This document shows positions 26,123 to 33,883 of a stretch of DNA of 64,000 bases, in pieces (within the stretch, counting starts at the first letter, position 1; each line of letters opens with the position of its first letter). The position numbers and the translations under genes were made by a program. Below the pieces are notes generated by a model. That model searched no databases and was not told the DNA's origin. It saw only the letters and a program-made list of their open reading frames with translations. The DNA is from Haloterrigena sp. KLK7 (lineage in GTDB: Archaea > Halobacteriota > Halobacteria > Halobacteriales > Natrialbaceae): positions 1 to 64,000 of the forward strand of contig NZ_CP149788.1 in the NCBI RefSeq assembly GCF_037914945.1, given 5' to 3'.

Positions 26123-26386
26123 TCAGTAGCTCTGCGTGTCGATCGCGTCGAGAAACTCGGCGAGCGTATCAGCGAGATCGGGAGTCGGCCGGTGGTTTGA
26201 TGACTCGAGGAGAGCGTACCGGATGACGATCGTGCTCTCCTCCGTCGTGTTCCGTGCCTGATCGACGCTGTGGACGCCCTGCCAGATCCCGGTGACTTTG
26301 ACGAGGCCATGCCGTTCATGCGTGTAGGTTTCGTCCTGCTTGATGATCTGTTCGGACGCAGAGTTGAGAGATTCCTCAGAATGCAT
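26123..26386 (-). CDS. Small conserved haloarchaeal protein
   Basis: An 87-residue acidic protein from the ATG at 26386 (an in-frame reading to 26431 adds a basic leader). The central motif YTHERHGLVKVTGIWQGVHS, then VDQARNT, followed by strands STIVIRYALLE and a C-terminal helix ADTLAEFLDAI, looks like a small SH3-like beta barrel with a final helix. I recall similar short proteins as conserved hypotheticals in haloarchaea, with no assigned role. It lies alone between gene-poor stretches. Confidence 0.7.
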   Translation of the reverse strand: MHSEESLNSASEQIIKQDETYTHERHGLVKVTGIWQGVHSVDQARNTTEESTIVIRYALLESSNHRPTPDLADTLAEFLDAIDTQSY

Positions 26387-26643
26387 TGGCAGTGGCTGCC
26401 ATAGTCGAGCATTTAAACGTTCGGCCTTCAATGGCCGACAGCGGGCACTGGTACGGATGCGAATTAGATCACTCGGCCCGTCATGGGTCGCGGATGCAAC
26501 TTCCGTTCCCGAACTTGGTGACGTGACAGCTGGCTCGCTCGAGGGTGAATCGTCGCTTCGTCGCTATCAGTTTCTTACGCGCCGTTTCAAAGTGGTTCGC
26601 TCGCTCACTCACGAGTGACTCAAGCCCCTCCGATCAGAGACCG
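26387..26643. other. Intergenic region
   Basis: About 257 nt between the small haloarchaeal protein and a zinc-finger pseudogene. No gene, repeat or hairpin stands out. Confidence 0.4.
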
Positions 26644-27016
26644 ATGAGTTCGCTTTCCCGGAAAGTGGCCGGAGAGACGTTCGTTCGAACGCTCATGGAG
26701 CACCGTTCGGTCTGCGTCACTTGCCTCCTCTACTCGAGTCGAACCCCGGGTTCAGTTTCCGAACGAGCCCGAAGGCCGGCCGCTCGAGTCGCCACAGACC
26801 GTCTCAGATTGCGGTGTCTCGGTAGACGTCTACCCACCTGGTGAGAAGGGGAAGAAGACTATATGCGCGAATTGTGGGGGAAATCGATTTCAGTCTTCTC
26901 CAATGGCCGCTCTACGTGAGGGTCATCAACGTATCGGACACGCCGCAAAGAAGTCACACGTCGGCAAAAGGTGCCGAGTCCCGGTCGCTGGGTGCTTAGC
27001 TACGCTGACGGATTAA
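26644..27016 (+). pseudogene. Frameshifted CxxC zinc-finger protein
   Basis: From ATG 26644 the frame reads MSSLSRKVAGETFVRTLMEH, then RSVCVTCLLYSS, with a CxxC knuckle. Near 26735 the sense moves to another frame, which is open for 91 codons from 26741 to the TAA at 27014-27016: EPRVQFPNEPEGRPLESPQT, VSDCGVSVDVYPPGEKGKKT, then ICANCGG with a second CxxC. Joined, the two frames give a plausible four-Cys zinc-ribbon protein, so a single frameshift is the simplest reading. The 3' end overlaps the end of the convergent surface-protein gene by 21 nt. Confidence 0.5.
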
Positions 27017-27706
27017 CAGCAACGTCCCTGCAACCAGGGCAGAGAGCGTACCGGCGATGCCGAAGCCGGGAACTGATTCGTCCTCCTCGGTTTCGCTGTC
27101 GTTGTCAGCGGTTTCGCTGTCGTTGCCGGCAGCTTCGGTGTCGTTGTCAGCGACTTCGCTGTCGTTGTCAGTAGTATTGTCAGCAGCGGTGTCGTTCTCT
27201 GAAGCAGTAGTGTTGTTGCCAGCAGTATCGTTGCCGGCAGCTTCGGTGTCGTTATCAGCAGTATCGTCGGTAGCACCGTCGTCCGCGGTACCGGTAACAG
27301 TGAGTGTCCCTGAACGTTCCTCGTCACCGGCGGTGACTGTCCACTCATATTCCCCTTCAGAGAGGGCAATCCCTTCAGCAGTGAAGGTGACAGACCCCGT
27401 GTCGTCGGTGCTGGCAGTCACTTCTTCCTGGATCCCCTCACCACTGATTTCGAAGACGACGTCAGTCGTGGCTGGCTCGCCATCGGCTGTGTTCACGGTG
27501 ACGTCGAACGTGCTCGATCCAGTCGTTTCGATCGAATTCGGTGCATCGACCGTCATCTCGAGGTCAGTATCAGCACCGTCGTCGGCATCTGCAGCGGCCG
27601 CGGTTGCTGCGCCCGCAGCGACTGTCGATAGAGCGACCATCGATGCGATCATCACTGCGGCGAGTACGGTCCATCGCGTTTCTCGGGTTGGTATTTCGAA
27701 TGTCAT
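26996..27706 (-). CDS. PGF-CTERM-like surface protein
   Basis: A 236-residue secreted protein. The start at 27706 (MTFEIPTRETRWTVLAAVMI) gives the signal peptide typical of halobacterial surface glycoproteins; 27736 is an alternative ATG. A single Ig/transthyretin-like domain (residues about 50-140, VDAPNSIETTGSSTFDVTVN ... GEYEWTVTAGDEERSGTLTV) is followed by a long Asn/Asp/Thr/Glu repeat tract rich in N-x-T sequons. It ends VPGFGIAGTLSALVAGTLLL with a short basic tail: the tripartite PGF-CTERM signal processed by archaeosortase A. The repeat tract is visible in the DNA as degenerate ~24-nt direct repeats. Confidence 0.85.
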   Translation of the reverse strand: MTFEIPTRETRWTVLAAVMIASMVALSTVAAGAATAAAADADDGADTDLEMTVDAPNSIETTGSSTFDVTVNTADGEPATTDVVFEISGEGIQEEVTASTDDTGSVTFTAEGIALSEGEYEWTVTAGDEERSGTLTVTGTADDGATDDTADNDTEAAGNDTAGNNTTASENDTAADNTTDNDSEVADNDTEAAGNDSETADNDSETEEDESVPGFGIAGTLSALVAGTLLLIRQRS

Positions 27707-28096
27707 GTTTTCGGGTGTGTCTGAGCGGATTTCCATCGAATCGCCGGCGCCGTCTGCAGTACCACGCCGTCGGCCTCCGGTGTGCAGTACCGGCGGTTTC
27801 ACGGCGTGCATTCGGCGGAGATCGCGGCGGGTGGTCACAGTTGGTATTGGTCGCATGCGAATCCGGGAGCGGTGACCAGTCCTGTTCCGCGGCTACTTCG
27901 CCTCGAGTCGACGCCGTCTCTGTTTCGCTATGCGGTCGTTTCGAATCTGCGAGGGTGAGTATCCCTCCGTATTCTGGGTCCGTTGGCTATCGCCTTTCTC
28001 GGCCCCACACGGCTATATTTATAATCGAGTTAGCGATGATTTCAGGACAGTTTCATTCTATACGTCATTTAGACGATAGTTTCGAGCAGCGAAACG

Positions 28097-28318
28097 GTGA
28101 TTCGAGACTGCGTCTCTCCCGTGAGATGCGGCGTCTATACGGGGGTCGGAATTATCGAGTTTTACGCGGCCGCCGGGGGTGTCGTCTACTACGGGCGCCG
28201 ACGTTCGCTCTTCGAAGCAGCGTTCGCCGCCGCCACCGCCAACCCGATCCTCATTGCGCTCCTCGGAATCGGACTGCTCGTTACGCACCGATTTCGTCAG
28301 TCGGAATTCTCGGAGTGA
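28097..28318 (+). CDS. Possible small membrane protein
   Basis: A 73-residue frame starting GTG, with two hydrophobic segments (about 13-30, GVGIIEFYAAAGGVVYY, and 46-64, ANPILIALLGIGLLVTH) and a charged end. A TATA-like TATATTTATAAT lies about 75 nt upstream. GC at third positions is high. The opposite strand is also open over much of it, so coding status is uncertain and no family is recognised. Confidence 0.4.
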   Translation: MIRDCVSPVRCGVYTGVGIIEFYAAAGGVVYYGRRRSLFEAAFAAATANPILIALLGIGLLVTHRFRQSEFSE

Positions 28319-28539
28319 ACGTATCATGTCGGTCTATTCTCATATAGTAGTATCAAATTGAGAACCCTAAATGCATAAATTATTTATATAGAGGTCTCCC
28401 CATCCGAGATAGTAGACTCCATAAATGGTTTCGGGAAGACTACTGCTCAGTCTGCAGGTTACTGTTTGGCGGCTCCAGCCATGTGACCGCTGAAGGACGC
28501 AGGCAAAGTGGTAACTGCAGAGGAAGGATAGTGCTTTTC
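28319..28539. other. AT-rich then decayed interval
   Basis: The first 100 nt are AT-rich (AAATTATTTATATAGAGG near 28376), probably promoter DNA. The remainder leads into a PadR remnant and encodes nothing recognisable. Confidence 0.4.
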
Positions 28540-28638
28540 CGAACGAACGTGTCCTCGATTACTCGGCGCGGGAACCGAGAGACCGAGGCCCGGCGTGCCT
28601 GGGAGGAGCAGTACGTGGACGACCTCCTGTCCAGTTAG
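28540..28638 (+). pseudogene. C-terminal remnant of a PadR regulator
   Basis: Translation gives RTNVSSITRRGNRETEARRA, then WEEQYVDDLLSS and a TAG stop. It aligns residue by residue with the end of the intact PadR at 29266 (RTNYYTITARGQRELEARRE, WEDQYVGELLSKSE). The N-terminal HTH is absent upstream, so this is a 5'-deleted copy. Confidence 0.75.
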
Positions 28639-28716
28639 GCCTGGAAGCTGGCTGCTGCCCGCAGTGTGATCCGGAACTGGCTGGGCGTGTCTGTCGCTCT
28701 GTCCAGTGAGGAGCTA

Positions 28717-28938
28717 TTATGGTAGTGGGTGGTCGAGTATGATGTCAGGTTCGTCGTCGCGGACTGATGCGAGCGCGAAGTTGTCGTGGACGGTGTCGAT
28801 GGTGACGGTGACCCATTGGCCGATCCCGGCGTCGGGGACGACGATGACGAAGCCGTCGATGTAGCCGATACCGTCGCCTTCTTCGCCGAACTCTTTGATC
28901 TGGATGCGCCGTTCGTCGCCTGGTTCTACTGGGTGCAT
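28717..28938 (-). CDS. TRAM-domain protein
   Basis: A 73-residue single-domain protein with the TRAM beta-barrel pattern: RRIQIKEFGEEGDGIGYIDG, FVIVVPDAGIGQWVTVTIDT and VHDNFALASV. Stand-alone TRAM proteins are common in archaea and bind RNA, some acting as RNA chaperones. Length is typical. It lies between the PadR remnant and the intact PadR gene and is not obviously in an operon. Confidence 0.85.
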   Translation of the reverse strand: MHPVEPGDERRIQIKEFGEEGDGIGYIDGFVIVVPDAGIGQWVTVTIDTVHDNFALASVRDDEPDIILDHPLP

Positions 28939-29265
28939 CGAGGAATGTTAACGTGGAACGTGTATATCGGTGTTTCGGTATCTGGTTTGCGGTGGGCCCC
29001 TCGAGAAGCCGGTTCCCTGCCTCGGTCAACACAATACCTGTACGGAAGTTGCCTCTCACCGACGATTCGTCCGCATTCTCCTCCTTTGACTGAAACGGAT
29101 CCTCGTCCGAGGCTTCGGAGCGAACACTCCACGCCTTCCACACTCTGACGTTCGGTTCGGATCCGTTGCAACTCAGTAGAGACGGCTATATGAAGTCGAA
29201 TGCTGGTCCACCGCTCGAGACGAACGGCGATACACGAACTCCTCGAGACACGACTCCCAGTTCCG
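28939..29265. other. Intergenic region with a possible gene fragment
   Basis: About 330 nt. On the minus strand near 29000-29140 a short stretch reads FRTGIVLTEAGNRLLEG, resembling the end of a winged-helix protein, but it lacks a start or a complete domain. I treat it as a likely relic. Confidence 0.35.
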
Positions 29266-29559
29266 TTACTCCGATTTCGAGAGCAACTCGCCGACGTATT
29301 GGTCTTCCCACTCCCGCCGAGCCTCGAGCTCGCGTTGACCGCGAGCGGTGATCGTGTAGTAATTCGTTCGCCGGTCGACTTCGCCTTTGTCGACGAGTCC
29401 CTTGTTAACGAGTTCGTCGAGATTCGGATAGAGTCGCCCGTGATGGATCTCCTTCTCGTAATAGTCCTCGAGTTCCTCTTTGAGCGCAAGCCCGTGCGGT
29501 TCATCCTGGCCGGCGATCGTGTACAGCAGGTCGCGCTGGAATCCGGTGAGATCGTACAT
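29266..29559 (-). CDS. PadR family transcriptional regulator
   Basis: A 97-residue winged-helix protein: MYDLTGFQRDLLYTIAGQDE, then GLALKEELEDYYEKEIHHGR and LYPNLDELVNKGLVDKGEVD, the PadR N-terminal domain, ending with a short C-terminal helix. This compact PadR form is common in haloarchaea. A TATA-like ATTATTATACATC and a GGAGGAG ribosome-binding site (at about 29567-29573) precede the ATG. Two damaged relatives lie in the window (28540 and 45741). PadR proteins usually repress exporters or detoxification genes; no partner gene adjoins. Confidence 0.9.
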   Translation of the reverse strand: MYDLTGFQRDLLYTIAGQDEPHGLALKEELEDYYEKEIHHGRLYPNLDELVNKGLVDKGEVDRRTNYYTITARGQRELEARREWEDQYVGELLSKSE

Positions 29560-29941
29560 ACCGGTACTCCTCCCTATAGATGTATAATAATTCCGTAAAC
29601 AGATAAGTGAAGGGATATATCGAACGGTTGGCTCACTCGGTCACAGCGGGTTCACTCGGCTCAGTCGAACGGACTCGGAGACGCGTGTGCGTTATCGTCT
29701 GGCTCAAACCGTTCCCTGTCGGGCCCGTCGATGTCGAGTTCGTCCACATATTCAGTGAGAACGGTGCTGGTGGATTAGAGCGGGCGAACTCGCGGACGAA
29801 CTCTACCAGTCATTCGACGGCTACGGACGCAACCCCGGTATCGAACCGTCGTTCAACACTCTCTGTACCGCTCTCAATCGGCATTCGACCCGAACCTGTT
29901 CGGACCGAATTTTACCTGTCTCAAGTCAGTACACGCCATCG
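29560..29941. other. Intergenic region
   Basis: About 380 nt between divergent PadR and haemoglobin genes. It contains the PadR promoter near 29580. On the minus strand a short acidic frame (about 29650-29740, YVDELDIDGPDRERFEPDDN) ends in a stop and could be a relic of a lost gene. Nothing else is recognisable. Confidence 0.4.
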
Positions 29942-30307
29942 ATGAGCGAAACGCTCTACGAGCGACTCGGTGGCGAAGACGCGATCACAGCGGTCGTCAA
30001 CGAATTCTACGATCACGTCATGGCAGACGAACAGGTCGCAGGCTACTTCGACGACGTCGATATGCAGAAACAACGCGCACACCAGGCCCAGTTTATCAGT
30101 TCGGTCACCGGTGGCCCGGTCGAGTACTCGGGCGGAGAGATGAAGACCGTCCACGCGGATATGGGCATCACCCCATCGGATTTCCAGGCGATCGCGACCC
30201 ATCTCGACGACGCGCTCGCTGAATTCGATGTCGGGGAGAGCGATCGGCAGGCAGTCCTCGAGGAAATCGCGAGCTACCAGGACGCGATCGTCACAGCGGC
30301 CGACTGA
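29942..30307 (+). CDS. Group I truncated haemoglobin
   Basis: A 121-residue globin. The N-terminus SETLYERLGGEDAITAVVNE is the family signature, Tyr23 in NEFYDHV is the B10 distal residue, and H71 in MKTVHADMGITPSDF is the proximal F8 haem ligand. These proteins bind O2 or NO and often protect against nitrosative stress. The HemL-like aminotransferase gene follows 83 nt downstream on the same strand, a possible haem-supply link. Confidence 0.93.
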   Translation: MSETLYERLGGEDAITAVVNEFYDHVMADEQVAGYFDDVDMQKQRAHQAQFISSVTGGPVEYSGGEMKTVHADMGITPSDFQAIATHLDDALAEFDVGESDRQAVLEEIASYQDAIVTAAD

Positions 30308-30390
30308 TCTCGGAACCGTTCGATCTCCGGTACAGGGGTATCGATTTTATCAACGGATTGTAGTTCGAGGAAAAATAATAACGGATAGAG

Positions 30391-31755
30391 ATGTCTCATA
30401 ACGACGGTTCCGAGTCCACGTACCGGCTATACGATCGAGCGCTCGAGTCGCTTGTCGGTGGCGTCAACTCGCCCGTCAGGGCCGATCCACGGCCGACACC
30501 GGCGTTCGTTGAGCACGGTGACGGCGCCCACGTCGTCGATACCGACGGCAATCGGTATCTCGATTATATCATGGGGTACGGGCCGCTGCTACTCGGTCAC
30601 GATTTGCCCGAACCCGTTCACGAGGCGGTCACGGAGACGGTCACTGACGGTCCGATGTACGGCATCCCGACCGAGGTGGAGGTCGAACTCGCCGAATTCA
30701 TCATCGACCACGTCGACAGCGTCGACCGGCTTCGGTTCGTGAATTCCGGTACGGAGGCGACGGCTGCAGCCGTCCGACTCGCGCGGGGCCACACTGACCG
30801 CAACAAAATCGTCGTGATGCAGGGGGGCTACCACGGCGGTCACGAATCGTTCCTGGTCGACGGAGACGTCGAGGAACGGAGTCCAAGCAGTGCGGGTGTT
30901 CCGCCCGCGTTCGTCGACGAGACGATTCCGGTTCCGTTCAACGACGAAGCGGCGATTCGCGACGTCTTCGAACGTCACGGATCGGAGATCGCGGCCGTTC
31001 TCACCGAACCGCTGCTGGGGAACCACGGCATCGTCCTGCCGGTCGAGGGCTACCACGAGACGCTTCGGGATCTCTGTGACGACTACGGATCGCTGCTGAT
31101 CTTCGACGAGGTCATCACCGGGTTCCGTGTCGGCGGATTAGAGTGCGCACAGGGGAAGTACAACGTGGAACCCGATCTCACGACGTTCGCGAAGGTCATC
31201 GGCGGCGGATTTCCGGTCGGGGCGATCGGTGGGCGAGCCGAGATCATGCAGGCGTTCACTCCGACGGGATCGGTCTTCGAGTCCGGGACGTTCAACGGAC
31301 ACCCCGTAACGATGGTCGCCGGACTCGAGACGCTCCGGTTCGCGAAGGAACACGACGTCTATACGCACGTCAACGAACTCGGAGAACGGCTCCGAGCCGG
31401 TCTTCAGGATATCGTCGAGGATCACGCACCCGAATACACCGTCGCGGGAACGGATTCGATGTTCAAGCTCCTGTTCACTCGAGAGGCACCCGAAACGATG
31501 GCCGGCCACTGTACGGCCGGTTGCAAACAGCGTCCGGACTGTCCGCGATTCGAACTGAGCCCGAAAACGGGTGCGGACGTCGCGGCCGGTAAAACCGACC
31601 GGTGGAAACGGATCTTCTGGCCGGCGATGGCCGATCGAGACGTGTTGCTCACGCCGAACCAGTTCGAGAGTCAGTTCGTCAGCTACGCTCACACCGAGGC
31701 CGACATCGAGCGGACACTCGAGGCGTATCAGGACGTCCTCTCGCAGTCGAACTGA
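30391..31755 (+). CDS. hemL: Glutamate-1-semialdehyde 2,1-aminomutase-like class III aminotransferase
   Basis: A 454-residue PLP enzyme. [20 protein letters not shown] at the N-terminus and NSGTEAT (118-124), [12 protein letters not shown] (237-248) and [15 protein letters not shown] (264-278; PLP Lys268) are the GSA aminomutase hallmarks. The reaction would turn glutamate-1-semialdehyde into 5-aminolevulinate for tetrapyrroles. Between FTREAPETM and [12 protein letters not shown] there is an insertion of about 25 residues with three cysteines (C374, C378, C384 in [19 protein letters not shown]) that I do not expect in the standard enzyme. It may be the main hemL or a second, specialised copy; the window cannot decide. 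Confidence 0.85.
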   Translation: MSHNDGSESTYRLYDRALESLVGGVNSPVRADPRPTPAFVEHGDGAHVVDTDGNRYLDYIMGYGPLLLGHDLPEPVHEAVTETVTDGPMYGIPTEVEVELAEFIIDHVDSVDRLRFVNSGTEATAAAVRLARGHTDRNKIVVMQGGYHGGHESFLVDGDVEERSPSSAGVPPAFVDETIPVPFNDEAAIRDVFERHGSEIAAVLTEPLLGNHGIVLPVEGYHETLRDLCDDYGSLLIFDEVITGFRVGGLECAQGKYNVEPDLTTFAKVIGGGFPVGAIGGRAEIMQAFTPTGSVFESGTFNGHPVTMVAGLETLRFAKEHDVYTHVNELGERLRAGLQDIVEDHAPEYTVAGTDSMFKLLFTREAPETMAGHCTAGCKQRPDCPRFELSPKTGADVAAGKTDRWKRIFWPAMADRDVLLTPNQFESQFVSYAHTEADIERTLEAYQDVLSQSN

Positions 31756-31822
31756 CGATAGCGGCCCGTACACGGGCGATAACTCTCGCTTAAGCTTCTC
31801 CATCGCCTCTGTATCGGTACTG

Positions 31823-32344
31823 ATGGACGAGAACGACGCAGCGTCTCCCGACGAATCACAGCGGTCGCGTCCCGCGACCGAGGAGAGTTACGGAATTCCC
31901 GAGAGCGAGGACGGCATGCTCACGTGGGCGTTCGTGGCAGAGAACATGGCTTCGGATCGGTTCTACTGGATCACGACGATCCGTCCCGACGGGAAACCGC
32001 ACGCGCGACCGACGTGGGGCGTCTGGCTCGAGGACACCTTCTACTGCGGCGGCGGCGAACGGACTCGATGGGTTCGAAATCTCGCGGCGAACGCAGAGAT
32101 CGTCGTGCACCGAGAGGACGCCGAAGCGGTCGTCATTCTCGAGGGAACCGCGGAGCGGATCGACGACGAAACGACGGACGGGGCGCTCGTCGAACGGATC
32201 GATTCGGCGTATACGGAAAAATACGATATCCGTCACGGAACACCGTTCTTCGCCGTCCATCCGGACGCGGTGTTCGCGTGGGAAAACTACCCGATCGACG
32301 CGACTCGGTGGGTGTTCTCGGACGAAAGCGGCCCCTCTGAGTGA
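31823..32344 (+). CDS. Pyridoxamine 5'-phosphate oxidase family flavoprotein
   Basis: A 173-residue split-barrel protein from the ATG at 31823. YWITTIRPDGKPHARPTWGV is the FMN-binding first hairpin; VRNLAANAEIVVHREDAEAV and VVILEGTAERI form the next strands, ending with PDAVFAWENYPIDATRWVF. The group includes F420- or FMN-dependent reductases and haem-handling proteins besides true PdxH, so the exact cofactor is uncertain. It follows the HemL-like gene by 67 nt on the same strand. Confidence 0.88.
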   Translation: MDENDAASPDESQRSRPATEESYGIPESEDGMLTWAFVAENMASDRFYWITTIRPDGKPHARPTWGVWLEDTFYCGGGERTRWVRNLAANAEIVVHREDAEAVVILEGTAERIDDETTDGALVERIDSAYTEKYDIRHGTPFFAVHPDAVFAWENYPIDATRWVFSDESGPSE

Positions 32345-32564
32345 TTAGTCGTCGACGCCGTCTCGATAGCGTTGCGACGGAACCGGGTACTCGAGACGTC
32401 CGCGGTAGATCACGGCGAGACCGACATCGGGGCCGGCAGTCGATCGCCGGTCGAACGCTATCATCGGACCAGCGTTGTACCGTCCCAGCGATCAACGCGG
32501 TCGTCGAATCCGCTCGTGGCCGCGGGAAATACATATATCATTCCGACCACTATAGGAGGTCAGA

Positions 32565-33173
32565 ATGATGGCGACGACTCACGCGCTCTGGGGGATGGCC
32601 TTGGCTCTTCCCGTCCTTGTAGTTGCCCCCGAGCTCGCCCCGACCGCCTTCGCGGCCGGACTGATTGGCGGCCTGGTCCCGGACCTCGATCTCTATGCCG
32701 GCCACCGGAAGACGTTCCACTATCCCGTCTACGCGGCCGTCGCGACCGCTCTGGGGCTCGCGCTCGCGCTTCTCACGCCGTCGCCGGCGACCGTCGCACT
32801 CGCCGTTGCGCTCGCTGCGGCGGCGCTCCACGCCGCGGCCGACGCCGCGGGCGGGGGTCTCGAGCTCCGGCCGTGGCAGGGCGGTTCCGAGCGGGCGGTC
32901 TACAGCCACTATCACCGGCGCTGGATTCGGCCTCGTCGCTGGGTCCGCTACGACGGCTCCCCGGAGGACCTCGGACTCGCCGGAATCGCGGCAGTGCCGG
33001 TGTTCCTCGCAGCCGACGGTCCCGTTCCCGTCGTCGTGCTCACACTGCTGTCGGTGTCGGCCGTCTACGTCCTGTTCCGAAAGCACTTCGCGGGCCTCGC
33101 CGAATACCTCGTCTCCCTGCTGCCGGCACCGGTACTCCCGTACGTCCCAGAGCGCTACCGCGGGGCACAGTAG
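32565..33173 (+). CDS. YdjM-like membrane-bound metal-dependent hydrolase family protein (DUF457)
   Basis: A 202-residue membrane protein (ATG codons at 32565 and 32568). It begins MATTHALWGMALALPVLVVA, with the early His of the family, then GGLVPDLDLYAGHRKTFHYP, the P-D-x-D ... H-R-x-x-x-H metal-like motif. Four or five hydrophobic segments follow. Residues about 85-125 hold HAAADAAGGGLELRPWQGG. The family is annotated as metal-dependent hydrolases but its reaction is unknown. Confidence 0.82.
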   Translation: MMATTHALWGMALALPVLVVAPELAPTAFAAGLIGGLVPDLDLYAGHRKTFHYPVYAAVATALGLALALLTPSPATVALAVALAAAALHAAADAAGGGLELRPWQGGSERAVYSHYHRRWIRPRRWVRYDGSPEDLGLAGIAAVPVFLAADGPVPVVVLTLLSVSAVYVLFRKHFAGLAEYLVSLLPAPVLPYVPERYRGAQ

Positions 33174-33256
33174 CGCGGGTCCGGCCGTCTCGAGACACGC
33201 GTAGCAATTCGTCACGATATCTATATACGCTCACGATTGTGAGTATCGCGTAACCA

Positions 33257-33817
33257 ATGAGGACGTCGGCCGAGCGTGAGGTGGAACGAGGGATTCGATA
33301 CGCACTGCTGGTGGTGGGCCTCGTCGGAATCCGACGGCGGAACCCGGGGGCGGTCGTGAACGCCGTCGCCGCCGCCATCGGCACGTACCTCCCCGATTTC
33401 GCTGAACGGCTGTACGACGTCGAACTCCGGCCGTGGCAGCGCGTGTACGTCGATACCGCAATGGTCACCCACGCCGTCGGAATGCTGGGCCCGTATGACG
33501 ACGTCGAGTGGTGGGATCATCTCACGCACACCCACTCCGCGACGATTCTGGGTGCCGTCGTCTTCGCGATCAGCCGGCGGCGGGGACGTGATCCCGGTCC
33601 GCGAGTCGTCGCCGTCGTCGCGGGTCTCGGTGTGCTGTGGGAACTCCTCGAGTACGCTATTCACACCGCGGCCGATCGCTCCGGTCTCGAACCGATTCTC
33701 GTCACGTACGGGCGGACCGACACCGTCCTCGATCTCGTCTTCGATCTGGTCGGCGCCGTACTCGTGGTCGCGTTCGGCGATCGCGTCCTCGGTGACGTCG
33801 AACCGGGCGACGCGTAG
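33257..33817 (+). CDS. DUF2238-like integral membrane protein
   Basis: A 186-residue membrane protein with about four hydrophobic segments. The motif WWDHLTHTHSATILGAVVFA with clustered His and Trp and the later LWELLEYAIHTAADRSG and TDTVLDLVFDLVGAVLVV match DUF2238/YjdF-like proteins, which have conserved E, H and D residues in membrane helices. Function unknown. It follows the YdjM-like gene by 83 nt; both contain an ELRPWQ string, probably coincidental. Confidence 0.75.
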   Translation: MRTSAEREVERGIRYALLVVGLVGIRRRNPGAVVNAVAAAIGTYLPDFAERLYDVELRPWQRVYVDTAMVTHAVGMLGPYDDVEWWDHLTHTHSATILGAVVFAISRRRGRDPGPRVVAVVAGLGVLWELLEYAIHTAADRSGLEPILVTYGRTDTVLDLVFDLVGAVLVVAFGDRVLGDVEPGDA

Positions 33818-33883
33818 ATCGGTTCCGGTGGGACAGGGCTTTTCCACGTCCGCGTCTTCGGTTCTACAACGAGTGATACAGTC

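Noticed and set aside
27057-27875. Ser/Val-rich plus-strand frame suggesting a repeat protein or CRISPR-like array
   Set aside because: The direct repeats are the codons of the Asn/Asp/Thr/Glu tract of the minus-strand surface protein. Spacing is irregular and there are no unique spacers.
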